A stretch of DNA of 44,032 bases, taken from positions 1 to 44,032 of the forward strand of contig NZ_QNUH01000025.1 in NCBI RefSeq assembly GCF_003385495.1, in the 5' to 3' direction. This document shows, piece by piece, positions 17,262 to 24,829 of the stretch. The notes below the pieces were generated by a model, which was given only the letters and a program-made list of their open reading frames with translations, did no database searches and was not told the DNA's origin. Made by a program: the position numbers and the translations under genes. The stretch is from Chryseobacterium elymi. Its GTDB lineage: Bacteria > Bacteroidota > Bacteroidia > Flavobacteriales > Weeksellaceae. How positions within the stretch are numbered: the stretch's first letter is position 1; each line of letters opens with the position of its first letter.

Positions 17262-17475
17262 TGAAAGGGCAATTGTGAATTTTTTAATGCCAACATTTTT
17301 TAAGTGAATTGTGAATTGTCAATAGTGAATTTTTTACATACAGTCGTTATCGGAGCTGGTTGTTGTAGTTTCGAAGGTATTTGTTAATGAATTACGAATT
17401 TTTTGACCTACATTGAATTAAGTCTATTCACCATTCACTTTAACTCTTCATTCTTCACTTTTCATTCTTCTTTCC
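17262..17475. repeat. TTCACAATTGAC-type intergenic repeat, copy 2
   Basis: The gap from 17182 to 17476 has no gene. It contains CAATTGTGAATTTTTTA, GTGAATTGTGAATTGTCAAT and AGTGAATTTTTTA on one side, and a run of TTCACxxTTCAC-like words (17425-17465) in the opposite sense on the other. These are the same words as at 11089-11160 and 19908-20005. Confidence 0.55.
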
Positions 17476-17476
17476 A

Positions 17477-18706
17477 CTAGTTATACTTAATCGCTTTCAC
17501 CGGAGATATCTTGCTGATCAGGTAACTCGGAACGATCAGAGCCAGCCCGGAAATAAGCAGAATCCCTAAGGAAATAGAAATAATGGCAACAGGGTTGAGA
17601 TCTACCGGAACTGTACTTACATAATAGTTCTCAGGATTAAGCTTAATGATACCGAAGAATTTCTGAATCAGAATCAGGCCCAGACCTATCGCATTACCAT
17701 AAAGAAGTCCCGGGATCATGATGATCAGTGTATAATTAATGAAAGTAGCTCTTATCTGTGAGTTGCTCGCTCCCAGTGTTTTTAAAAGCCCGATAGAATT
17801 GGTTCTTTCAATGATCAGAATTAAAAGGACCATAATGATATTGATGACAACGACAATCAGCATAATGATGATGATCAGGGCAATATTGGTATCGAAAATA
17901 CTGATCCAGTCATTGATCTGCGGAAATTTTTCCGTTGCTTTCTCAGCATAGTTTTTATAGCCGATCAGTTTTTCAATTTCCGGAAAATCTTTGTCGATAT
18001 CATTTACATTTTTAAAAAAAATATCAAGACCACCTATTTCATCAGGCTTCATTTCCTGAATTTTTCTTACATGATTGATTCCCCCGATGACGAACTGCTC
18101 GTCAATCATTTTAATATCAGTTTTATAAATTCCTATCACCCTGAATTTACGGTAGATTGGTTTCTGGTCCGCTTTTGAAAATACAGTAACGATACTGTCT
18201 TTAACCTTCAGGTGGAGATCATTGGCAATTTTCTGTGAAATAGTCACATCATTGTTAAAGCCATTCTCTGTTACTTTAGGAGTAGTCCCGGCAACCAGAA
18301 ATTTTTTGAATTTCAGACTGTCAAAGTCTTTTCCGATCCCTTTAAATATAATGCCTGAAAAATTGTGCTGATTACGCATAATTCCCGTTACCGTTGCATA
18401 CTTCTGAACACTTTCTACATCCGGAAGGTTTTTAATTTTAAGAATATTAAGTCCCTGATTGTCAAGAACAGATGTGTTGTAAGAAGAATTGGATCTTGTA
18501 GACCGGACCGTAATGTGCCCGCTGAAATCTGCCAGTCTCTCTTTGATGGCTTTCTTTGAACCGAAGCCCGTAGATACGGTAATCAAAGAAACAATAATCC
18601 CCAAAGCTACAGAAAGTCTGCCGATGAAGATGATAACTCTTGAAAGGTTATTTTTGTTATCTTTGGAAAACGCTATTTTTCTAGAGAAATATAAAGGAAA
18701 TTTCAA
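17477..18706 (-). CDS. ABC transporter permease, FtsX/LolE-like
   Basis: 409 residues from a TTG start at 18706, which gives LKFPLYFSRKIAFSKDN, the N-terminal form expected for flavobacterial LolC/LolE-type permeases; no ATG lies upstream of the first membrane span, and the only alternative is another TTG at 18775 inside the neighbouring gene. One N-terminal transmembrane helix (about 27-50) is followed by a MacB-type periplasmic domain (about 55-270) and three C-terminal helices with the FtsX signature. It should work with an ATPase to move lipoproteins or other envelope molecules, but no ATPase gene is adjacent. It is head-to-head with the NamZ-like gene, with 4 bp between the starts. Confidence 0.82.
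   Translation of the reverse strand: MKFPLYFSRKIAFSKDNKNNLSRVIIFIGRLSVALGIIVSLITVSTGFGSKKAIKERLADFSGHITVRSTRSNSSYNTSVLDNQGLNILKIKNLPDVESVQKYATVTGIMRNQHNFSGIIFKGIGKDFDSLKFKKFLVAGTTPKVTENGFNNDVTISQKIANDLHLKVKDSIVTVFSKADQKPIYRKFRVIGIYKTDIKMIDEQFVIGGINHVRKIQEMKPDEIGGLDIFFKNVNDIDKDFPEIEKLIGYKNYAEKATEKFPQINDWISIFDTNIALIIIIMLIVVVINIIMVLLILIIERTNSIGLLKTLGASNSQIRATFINYTLIIMIPGLLYGNAIGLGLILIQKFFGIIKLNPENYYVSTVPVDLNPVAIISISLGILLISGLALIVPSYLISKISPVKAIKYN
18658..18665 (+). promoter_or_regulatory. Candidate -7 box of the NamZ-like gene, inside the permease gene
   Basis: TATCTTTG is an exact TAnnTTTG match, 45 bp before the ATG at 18711. A TTG lies 15 bp further upstream, slightly closer than the usual -33 spacing. 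The box lies within the coding region of the divergent permease. Confidence 0.5.
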
Positions 18707-18710
18707 GCTT

Positions 18711-19907
18711 ATGAATTTAGATTTCAAAATTAAAAATTTACTTCTTATTTGCCTAATTTTTTTAGGAGTATTCAATCAATATTATTCTCAGACTCAGGAT
18801 CAGCCGGATTTCAAAACCGGCGCAGATCAGTTTCAGCTTTATCTGCCGCTGCTTAAGAATAAAACAATAGGAGTGGTGACTAACCAAACCGGCTTGATGA
18901 GTGATAAAAGCCATGTGGTAGATTTTTTGGTGAAAAATAATATTAAGATCCAAGCGATATTCGCTCCCGAACATGGCTTCAGAGGAGACGCGGATGCAGG
19001 AGAGAAAGTGAAAAATGGGGTAGATACCAAAACAGGAATCCCGATTATTTCTTTATACGGAAATAACAAAAAGCCAAAACCTGAACAGTTAAAAGGTATT
19101 GATATTGTTATTTTTGATATCCAGGATGTTGGTGTCAGGTTCTATACCTATATTTCAACTTTAGCCTATCTGATGGAAGCCGGGGCAGAAAATAATGTAG
19201 AAATAATGGTGCTGGACCGCCCAAATCCACATGACGGATATACTGACGGCCCTGTTTTAAAGAAAAAATGGTCAAGTTTCGTAGGAATGCATGAAGTTCC
19301 TGTAGTCTACGGATTAACGATAGGAGAGTATGGAAAAATGGTGAATGGCGAAAAGTGGCTGAAAAATGGAGTTCAGGCAAAATATACCCTGATCCCTATG
19401 AAAAATTATCACAAAAATAAACGTTACCCGATTTTAGATAAGCCTTCCCCGAATCTACCTAATGATAAATCTATCAATCTATATCCAAGTCTATGTTTTT
19501 TTGAAGGTACTCAGGTTTCTGTGGGAAGAGGGACAAGTCTTCCATTCCAGATTTATGGTTCTCCATGGACGCAGGGATTTCCTTATCAGTTTACGCCAAA
19601 ACCTAATTTTGGAGCAAAAGATCCTTTCCTGAACGGAAAGCTTTGTTATGGTGAAGATCTTTCTGCTTATCCGAAAGATCTTAGAGAACTCAATCTTGAA
19701 TGGCTGATTGAATCTTATAAAAACTATAAAAATACTAAACAGAGCTTCTTCCTGGAGAATTTGTTCTTTGATAAGCTGGCCGGAACGGATGAATTCAGAA
19801 AACAGATCATAGCCGGAAAATCAATTCAGGAAATCAAAGCTTCATGGAAAAGTGACCTGGAAAAGTTCGAAAAGATCCGTACTAAGTATGTTGTTTACAA
19901 GGATTAG
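18711..19907 (+). CDS. DUF1343 protein, exo-beta-N-acetylmuramidase NamZ family
   Basis: The ATG at 18711 gives 398 residues with a clear signal peptide (basic start, hydrophobic residues 9-20, ending near QYYSQ); an earlier start would add a segment antisense to the permease. Family marks are GVVTNQTGLM, FAPEHGFRGDADAGEKV, FDIQDVGVRFYTYISTL, DRPNPH and the FFEGTQVSVGRGT segment. DUF1343 proteins include NamZ, which removes terminal N-acetylmuramic acid from peptidoglycan fragments (glycoside hydrolase family 171). It should therefore act in the periplasm in cell-wall recycling. The substrate is inferred from the family. Confidence 0.85.
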   Translation: MNLDFKIKNLLLICLIFLGVFNQYYSQTQDQPDFKTGADQFQLYLPLLKNKTIGVVTNQTGLMSDKSHVVDFLVKNNIKIQAIFAPEHGFRGDADAGEKVKNGVDTKTGIPIISLYGNNKKPKPEQLKGIDIVIFDIQDVGVRFYTYISTLAYLMEAGAENNVEIMVLDRPNPHDGYTDGPVLKKKWSSFVGMHEVPVVYGLTIGEYGKMVNGEKWLKNGVQAKYTLIPMKNYHKNKRYPILDKPSPNLPNDKSINLYPSLCFFEGTQVSVGRGTSLPFQIYGSPWTQGFPYQFTPKPNFGAKDPFLNGKLCYGEDLSAYPKDLRELNLEWLIESYKNYKNTKQSFFLENLFFDKLAGTDEFRKQIIAGKSIQEIKASWKSDLEKFEKIRTKYVVYKD

Positions 19908-20005
19908 TTGAACGTCAATTGTGAATTTGGCTTCACCAGTCAATTGTGAATCTTTGTATGCTAAAGATTCACAAGCGAAGTAAATTCACCATTGCCTGTT
20001 CACTT
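19908..20005. repeat. TTCACAATTGAC-type repeat, copy 3, with a 12-bp perfect hairpin
   Basis: GTCAATTGTGAAT occurs twice (about 19915 and 19940). The second flows into a perfect hairpin: TTGTGAATCTTT (19944-19955) and AAAGATTCACAA (19963-19974) with a 7-base loop. It lies between convergent genes and has no T tract. It could slow polymerase or protect the transcript end. Confidence 0.6.
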
Positions 20006-20009
20006 TTTA

Positions 20010-20216
20010 TCAATCAAAATTCTGTGGAGGCTTATTATTGTTCTTACCTTTATTAAGAATGAAAAGCCCGAGCGATAAACCTATTACCCCTGCAAAAGCT
20101 GTCATTAATGCCCTTTCCATTTTGTCGGGCAGGTCATTTCCGAGATAATTCATTAAAAAAAGGATCACAAAAGTGATTACTGAAATAATGATATGATTTT
20201 TTCCGAAAAGTTTCAT
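20010..20216 (-). CDS. Small two-helix membrane protein
   Basis: 68 residues with two hydrophobic helices (about 9-24 and 37-55) separated by a short charged loop (GNDLPDKMERA), and a polar asparagine/lysine-rich tail. I recognise no family. The start is 4 bp after the DUF3575 gene ends, so it is the last gene of the minus-strand operon that begins with the thioredoxin-like gene. Inner-membrane location is predicted. Confidence 0.65.
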   Translation of the reverse strand: MKLFGKNHIIISVITFVILFLMNYLGNDLPDKMERALMTAFAGVIGLSLGLFILNKGKNNNKPPQNFD

Positions 20217-20220
20217 GCGT

Positions 20221-20844
20221 TTATTTTAATTTATAAGAAATCATAACACCTCCTCTGTAAGGAAGAATTTCTCCGCTTTTATTATATTTCTGGGCCAATT
20301 CATACCGCTTGCCGGTAGTACGGTCATATCCCTTGTAGAAATCTGTAGATGAGCCAAGAGTTGCGTATACATCAATATTCCATCTGTCAGATACTTTAAA
20401 TTGATATCCTCCGGTAACGCCAACTAAAAATGAAAATCCTTTTTGATATAGATTAGATTTAACAAATACTTCATTTCGGTCATTGGTATAGGCAACATCC
20501 TTCCAGTAATTCCATTTTTGAAGTACAAATGAAGATACTCCAACATTAGCTCCAACGTACCAATGGCTGAATGCCTCATTGAAATAATATCTTCCCTCCA
20601 GAGAAAGGGAATAATACTGAAATTCATGTCCTGCAAAAGACTTCCATGGAGATACCAGAACGTCGCCCTGCATCGTGATCTTCGAGGTTATTTGCTTTTC
20701 AAGACCGATATTGATAAGCCCAACTGGAGCCAGAAGTGCATTTCCTTTGATATATAGACTTTTTTCCTGTTCTTGTTCCTGGGCTGTCAGCATTACTGCA
20801 GACAGAAGTGTGATAGATGTGGTGAGAAATTTGTGTTTTAGCAT
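20221..20844 (-). CDS. DUF3575 outer-membrane beta-barrel protein
   Basis: 207 residues with a signal peptide (hydrophobic residues 8-19, then LTAQ). The mature part alternates polar and aromatic/hydrophobic residues, as beta-barrel strands do (NALLAPVGLINIGLEKQ, YYSLSLEGRYYFNEA, WYVGANVGVSSFVL). This matches the DUF3575 family, small outer-membrane barrels of unknown role common in Bacteroidota. Its ATG abuts the stop of the thioredoxin-like gene with no gap, so the two are co-expressed. Confidence 0.75.
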   Translation of the reverse strand: MLKHKFLTTSITLLSAVMLTAQEQEQEKSLYIKGNALLAPVGLINIGLEKQITSKITMQGDVLVSPWKSFAGHEFQYYSLSLEGRYYFNEAFSHWYVGANVGVSSFVLQKWNYWKDVAYTNDRNEVFVKSNLYQKGFSFLVGVTGGYQFKVSDRWNIDVYATLGSSTDFYKGYDRTTGKRYELAQKYNKSGEILPYRGGVMISYKLK

Positions 20845-22026
20845 TTATTTTATTTGTTTCAATAATTCTTCTGCGAGTTTGGAGTCTTTGCTGGTCTGAA
20901 CGGCCATATTTTTAGACATTTCTGCGTAGCTTTTGGCCATTTCCTTATTTCCGGTAAGGAAATAAAGCTTGGCAAGAATGTAAGTGTTTTCAGGTGTTTC
21001 GCCACGCATTACAGATTTTTCTGCCCATTCTGAGGCTTTCTTTAGTGATGCTGGATTTTTGATGTGATCACTGAATACCCATGCTGCTCTCAACAGTTCA
21101 TTAGGCTCAAATGCATCGGAGTTTTTATAATATTCCAAAGCTGCTTTCTCGAATTCGGGGAAATTGGCATTCTGCTCATAATAGCTGAGTTTCGTCTGAT
21201 TCAGTTTGGATTGTGCGAGCTGTTTTCCTACTAACGGTTCAGCCGTTTTCATGAAATAATCGTCGTTGATCCTTTTATTTTTATCATCAATAGACTGCTC
21301 AACTATTTTTGAAAGCTTCAGCTGATTGTCAAATTCATTGTAAGTTTCTTCCGGCAGATATTTAATAATTTCAGCCTTTCTTGTTGTAAATGTGCTGTAG
21401 TTACTGTCTTCCGTCGATTTTACAAAAAATAACAGAAAGCCTATTTCCTCTTTAGAAATTTCTTCTGTTTTCTTTTTGTTTTCAAAATACCGTTCGGAAG
21501 CTTTTTTAGCGAAATCATAATCTGAGGAGGAGTTCAGTTTCATAATGTTGATCAGGAATTCCGGATCTTTCTCTCCATTGGCAAAACGTTCTTTTAAAGA
21601 GCCTTTTTTATTGCCTGCAGAATTAACATCCTGGGCCATGGACACAAACATGCTTTGTTCCATATAACCTGAATTCTGAGAAACCAGCTCACCTTCACCA
21701 TTCAGGAAAAGATAAGTAGGATAGGAGCGTACTCCATACTTGGCAGCAATTTCCCTTCCTTCACCTTTTTCCATATCGAATCTTGCATTGACAAAATTGG
21801 TGTTGAAATAATCTCCTACAGGCTTCTGGGTAAATACATTTTTCTCCATCATTTTACATGGCCCGCACCAGGAAGCGTAAGCATCGATGAAAACAAGTTT
21901 CTTTTCTTTTTTTGCCTTTGCTATAATGTCTTTGAAAGGTAGTTCCTGGAACTGTATGGCTTCCTGAGCCAGTATAACAACAGAGCAGAAAACAAATACC
22001 CCGGAGATGATCTTCTTCATTTTCAA
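20845..22026 (-). CDS. Exported thioredoxin-fold protein with C-terminal helical repeat region
   Basis: 393 residues. A signal peptide (about 1-20, ending LAQ) is followed by a thioredoxin domain (about 25-150) with the redox site WCGPCK at C54 and C57 and the cis-proline region RSYPTYLFL. Residues 150-393 are helical and resemble TPR-like repeats. Proteins of this build usually act as periplasmic disulfide reductases or oxidoreductases in Bacteroidota. It starts an operon with the DUF3575 barrel and a small membrane protein; the barrel could be a folding client, which is speculation. Confidence 0.82.
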   Translation of the reverse strand: MKMKKIISGVFVFCSVVILAQEAIQFQELPFKDIIAKAKKEKKLVFIDAYASWCGPCKMMEKNVFTQKPVGDYFNTNFVNARFDMEKGEGREIAAKYGVRSYPTYLFLNGEGELVSQNSGYMEQSMFVSMAQDVNSAGNKKGSLKERFANGEKDPEFLINIMKLNSSSDYDFAKKASERYFENKKKTEEISKEEIGFLLFFVKSTEDSNYSTFTTRKAEIIKYLPEETYNEFDNQLKLSKIVEQSIDDKNKRINDDYFMKTAEPLVGKQLAQSKLNQTKLSYYEQNANFPEFEKAALEYYKNSDAFEPNELLRAAWVFSDHIKNPASLKKASEWAEKSVMRGETPENTYILAKLYFLTGNKEMAKSYAEMSKNMAVQTSKDSKLAEELLKQIK

Positions 22027-22160
22027 ATTAGATTTGTAGGCGAAGATAGTTATTTTCCAAAAAATAGAGGATGAATTTGAGTTGGTATGCTCTATATTAA
22101 CGAACTTTAAGACTGTTACGGGCCTTGATTAAAATGACAGATCATGAACACATAAAAAAC

Positions 22161-22192
22161 AACCCCTCAAATTGTATAATTTGAGGGGTTTT
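22161..22192 (-). terminator. Terminator of the first tRNA-Phe gene
   Basis: Perfect 13-bp stem AACCCCTCAAATT/AATTTGAGGGGTT (22161-22173, 22178-22190) with a GTAT loop; on the minus strand it is followed by TTTTTTA. It can also work on the + strand. Confidence 0.85.
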
Positions 22193-22215
22193 GTTAGAAA
22201 TTGTCTTATTTCTTG

Positions 22216-22288
22216 TGGTTTCTCCAGGAATCGAACCAGGGACACATGGATTTTCAATCCATTGCTCTACCAACTGAGCTAAGAAACC
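22216..22288 (-). tRNA. tRNA-Phe (GAA), copy 1
   Basis: 73 bases without an encoded CCA. On the minus strand the acceptor stem is GGTTTCT/AGAAACC, the D arm contains AGCTCAGTTGGTAGAGC, the anticodon stem ATGGA/TCCAT holds the loop TTGAAAA with anticodon GAA, and the T arm contains GGTTCGATTCC. It is identical over its whole length to copy 2 at 24649-24721. Confidence 0.97.
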
Positions 22289-22315
22289 AATTTGTTTCGT
22301 TGTTTAACGTGGGTG

Positions 22316-22346
22316 CAAAAATAGAACTTTTTGCAATATTGTGCAA
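22316..22346 (-). promoter_or_regulatory. Promoter of tRNA-Phe copy 1
   Basis: On the minus strand a TTG (-33, 22346-22344) is followed after 20 bp by TATTTTTG (-7, 22323-22316). Copy 2 has the same elements with the same spacer, which strengthens both calls. Confidence 0.75.
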
Positions 22347-22428
22347 GTTTTTTATGGTTAATTTCAAAAATATGTGCAAAGATATCTTTTGTGATTTGTA
22401 TTTGCTTAAAAATCAATACAGTCATTTT

Positions 22429-22791
22429 TTATAAGCCTTTCTTTATTTTCTTATGGTCTTCACCCCATATTTCCAGTTGATCTAAAACAGGGATCAACTG
22501 TCGCCCGATTTCCGTTAATTCATATTCTACTCTTGGAGGAACTTCTGCATAGACTTTTTTTAGAACCAGTCTTTCTTCTTCCATTTTTTTGAGCTGCATG
22601 GTCAGCATTCTTTCACTGATATTTGGGATGCTGTTCTTGAGTTCGGAAAATCTCCGTTTTCCTGTTTTAAGGCAGTAGCAGATTGAAAGAATCCACCGGC
22701 CGCTGATCAGGTTTACGGCATATATTTCAGAACAGCTAAGTTCCAGACCTTTTTTATTTTCATGATTGGTTGATGATTCTTTAATGCTCAT
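22429..22791 (-). CDS. HxlR-family transcriptional regulator
   Basis: The ATG at 22791 gives 120 residues; an upstream TTG at 22818 is less likely. The core CSEIYAVNLISGRWILSICYCL, RRFSELKNSIPNISERMLT and YELTEIGRQLIPVL is the HxlR winged-helix signature, with a cysteine (C20 or so) at the N-terminal position used for electrophile sensing in some members. It is divergent from the esterase gene across 140 bp and probably controls it together with the downstream hydrolase. The inducer cannot be told from sequence. Confidence 0.87.
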   Translation of the reverse strand: MSIKESSTNHENKKGLELSCSEIYAVNLISGRWILSICYCLKTGKRRFSELKNSIPNISERMLTMQLKKMEEERLVLKKVYAEVPPRVEYELTEIGRQLIPVLDQLEIWGEDHKKIKKGL

Positions 22792-22931
22792 ACTTACTTT
22801 TTTGTTCGTTCCGCACAATTCATTGAGTGTTTGGAGACCCGATATTCATCATATAAATTTACAAAAATAAAGAGATTGACAGTTGGCCAAAACTTAAAAT
22901 TCGTTCATCCAAAAACGCATTACATAATACA

Positions 22932-23873
22932 ATGGATTTCAATAGAATTGATAAAGACCTGAAGAAAAGTATAGATAGTTTTCCATTTTCATTGGAAATC
23001 AATCAAACTGAATTTCTTAATAATCCGGAAATTATTCAGAAAGAAAAAGAAGCATTTGCAAGGAATAATCCACTTAATAGACCGGATAAAATCAATGTTA
23101 AGGATGTTTTCATAAAAAGTTCCTTGGATGGCCATCCAATAAGACTTCATATTTATCAGTCTGAAGAATTTGATAAAAACAGAACCATCATCTATTTTCA
23201 CGGAGGAGGATATGTCTTTGGCCTTCCGGAACAGGTAGATAACCAAATGTTTGAAATAGCAGAGCGTCTTAATGCTACAATAATTTCGGTTGATTACAGG
23301 CTGTCTCCGCAATATAAATTCCCTGTTCCGGTACTGGACGGATTTAACTCGCTGCAGTGGATCATTGAACATGGTGCAGAACAGCTTGAAATTGACCCGG
23401 ATCATGTTGTTGTTTTTGGGGCAAGTGCCGGCGGGCATCTGGCTGCGGCTGTTACCCAGATGGCTAATGATAAAGGAATAAAAAATATAAAACACCAGTT
23501 TTTATTATATCCGGTAATTCACAATAAGCTTAATACCTTTTCCATGAATGAATTTACAGATGCTCCTTTATGGAATAAAAAATATGCAGAAACCGCCTGG
23601 CTTCATTTTTTGGGAAATGATAATAAGGATAAAAGCATAAAGTATGCAGATCTTACGAACTACAATGCTTTTCGTGATCTTCCAAGAACAACAATAGTAG
23701 CCTGTGAGCTGGATCCTTTAAGGGATGAAAATATAGAATTTTCACAACTTTTATATAGAGCAGGAGTCAAAACCGAGCTGTGGGTGATACCGGGAGCACT
23801 GCACGTATTTGATCTGTTTGATTCTCCTTTAAACGACAGATATAAGGAATTCCTTTACAGCCGTATATTTTAA
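22932..23873 (+). CDS. Alpha/beta hydrolase, hormone-sensitive-lipase family esterase
   Basis: 313 residues without a signal peptide. The oxyanion motif is H90-GGG, the nucleophile elbow is G-A-S165-A-G, and the triad is completed by D261 (ELDPLRDE) and H291 (GALHVFD). This is the family IV (HSL) carboxylesterase pattern and length. It should hydrolyse short-chain esters in the cytosol. It heads a two-gene unit with the isochorismatase-family gene 21 bp downstream, under the divergent HxlR regulator, which suggests a small detoxification or catabolic cassette. Confidence 0.9.
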   Translation: MDFNRIDKDLKKSIDSFPFSLEINQTEFLNNPEIIQKEKEAFARNNPLNRPDKINVKDVFIKSSLDGHPIRLHIYQSEEFDKNRTIIYFHGGGYVFGLPEQVDNQMFEIAERLNATIISVDYRLSPQYKFPVPVLDGFNSLQWIIEHGAEQLEIDPDHVVVFGASAGGHLAAAVTQMANDKGIKNIKHQFLLYPVIHNKLNTFSMNEFTDAPLWNKKYAETAWLHFLGNDNKDKSIKYADLTNYNAFRDLPRTTIVACELDPLRDENIEFSQLLYRAGVKTELWVIPGALHVFDLFDSPLNDRYKEFLYSRIF

Positions 23874-23894
23874 TCATATTAAGAATAATATAAA

Positions 23895-24464
23895 ATGATA
23901 AAGTTAAGAGATAAAAGACCAGCTCTGATGCTGATTGATATTCAAACAGGATTTTTGGATGAAGAGTATTGGGGCGGCAATAGAAATAATAAAGATGCAG
24001 AAAAGATCAGTGGAATATTGCTGGAAAAATGGAGAGACCTGGGACTTCCCATTTTTCATATCAGACATAGTTCTGATAATCCGGAGTCTAAATTGCATAA
24101 ATCAGATCCTGGTTTTCAGTTCAATGATCATGTTATGCCTCAAAATACTGAACCTGTTATTACAAAAAATGTAAACAGTGCCTTCATCGGAACAGATTTA
24201 AAAGAAAGACTGGACGAACAGAATATTGATACTTTAGTAATTATAGGAATAACTACGAATCACTGTGTTTCAACAACGACAAGGATGGCAGGGAACTTTG
24301 GGTATGAAACGTATGTGATTTCAGATGCAACAGCAGCATTCGACAGGGTAGGGATAAATGGCGAAAAATATAATGCTGAACTGATTCATATGACAGCCCT
24401 TGCCAATTTACATGATGAATTTGCCACCGTCTGGGATTCAAGGAAATTATTAAAAGAATTATAG
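23895..24464 (+). CDS. Isochorismatase-family cysteine hydrolase
   Basis: 189 residues with the catalytic triad of the cysteine hydrolase (nicotinamidase/isochorismatase) fold: D15 in LIDIQTGF, K91, and nucleophile C124 in TNHCVSTTTRMAG. The family's cis-peptide segment GITTNHCV is clear. Substrates of such enzymes include amides, isochorismate and N-carbamoyl compounds; the exact one is unknown. The gene follows the esterase closely and ends 185 bp before the second tRNA-Phe gene. Confidence 0.88.
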   Translation: MIKLRDKRPALMLIDIQTGFLDEEYWGGNRNNKDAEKISGILLEKWRDLGLPIFHIRHSSDNPESKLHKSDPGFQFNDHVMPQNTEPVITKNVNSAFIGTDLKERLDEQNIDTLVIIGITTNHCVSTTTRMAGNFGYETYVISDATAAFDRVGINGEKYNAELIHMTALANLHDEFATVWDSRKLLKEL

Positions 24465-24620
24465 AGGCTTCAATTGATAACTTGGCTCGTTCTGAATAGA
24501 AGTTTGTGAAAATGAAATTAGCTGTATGACCGGAAAATTTCAAATATGTTATCAATGAAGTATATTAGCACGTATTTGTGTTTAAATATTGATTGAAAGT
24601 GTACCGAATAAAAACAAAAA

Positions 24621-24642
24621 AACCTCTAATAAATTAGAGGTT
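24621..24642 (-). terminator. Terminator of the second tRNA-Phe gene
   Basis: Inverted repeat AACCTCTAAT/ATTAGAGGTT (24621-24630, 24633-24642); on the minus strand a TTTTTGTTTTT tract follows. It can also stop the isochorismatase-family transcript. Confidence 0.8.
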
Positions 24643-24648
24643 TTCAAG

Positions 24649-24721
24649 TGGTTTCTCCAGGAATCGAACCAGGGACACATGGATTTTCAATCCATTGCTC
24701 TACCAACTGAGCTAAGAAACC
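24649..24721 (-). tRNA. tRNA-Phe (GAA), copy 2
   Basis: 73 bases, identical in sequence to the copy at 22216-22288, with anticodon GAA in the loop TTGAAAA and no encoded CCA. The two tRNA genes are both on the minus strand and about 2.4 kb apart. Confidence 0.97.
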
Positions 24722-24763
24722 ATTTATATTTTTGTTGACTTACTTCGTTGTTTTAAAGTGATG

Positions 24764-24794
24764 CAAAAGTAGTAAGTTTTTCTATATGAAGCAA
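24764..24794 (-). promoter_or_regulatory. Promoter of tRNA-Phe copy 2
   Basis: On the minus strand TTG (24794-24792), 20-bp spacer, TACTTTTG (24771-24764), matching the layout of the copy 1 promoter. The bases between -7 and the tRNA are only partly alike. Confidence 0.75.
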
Positions 24795-24829
24795 GTATTA
24801 ACCGTACTTTTTTTTAATAAAAATAAAAC

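Noticed and set aside
22201..22434. 77-codon frame across the first tRNA-Phe gene
   Set aside because: It is antisense to the tRNA and its promoter; the tRNA call is secure.
22289..24648. Integrase-driven genomic island between the tRNA genes
   Set aside because: No integrase or recombinase is present, and the tRNA copies are complete, not partial att-type duplicates; it is kept only as an insertion-like cassette.
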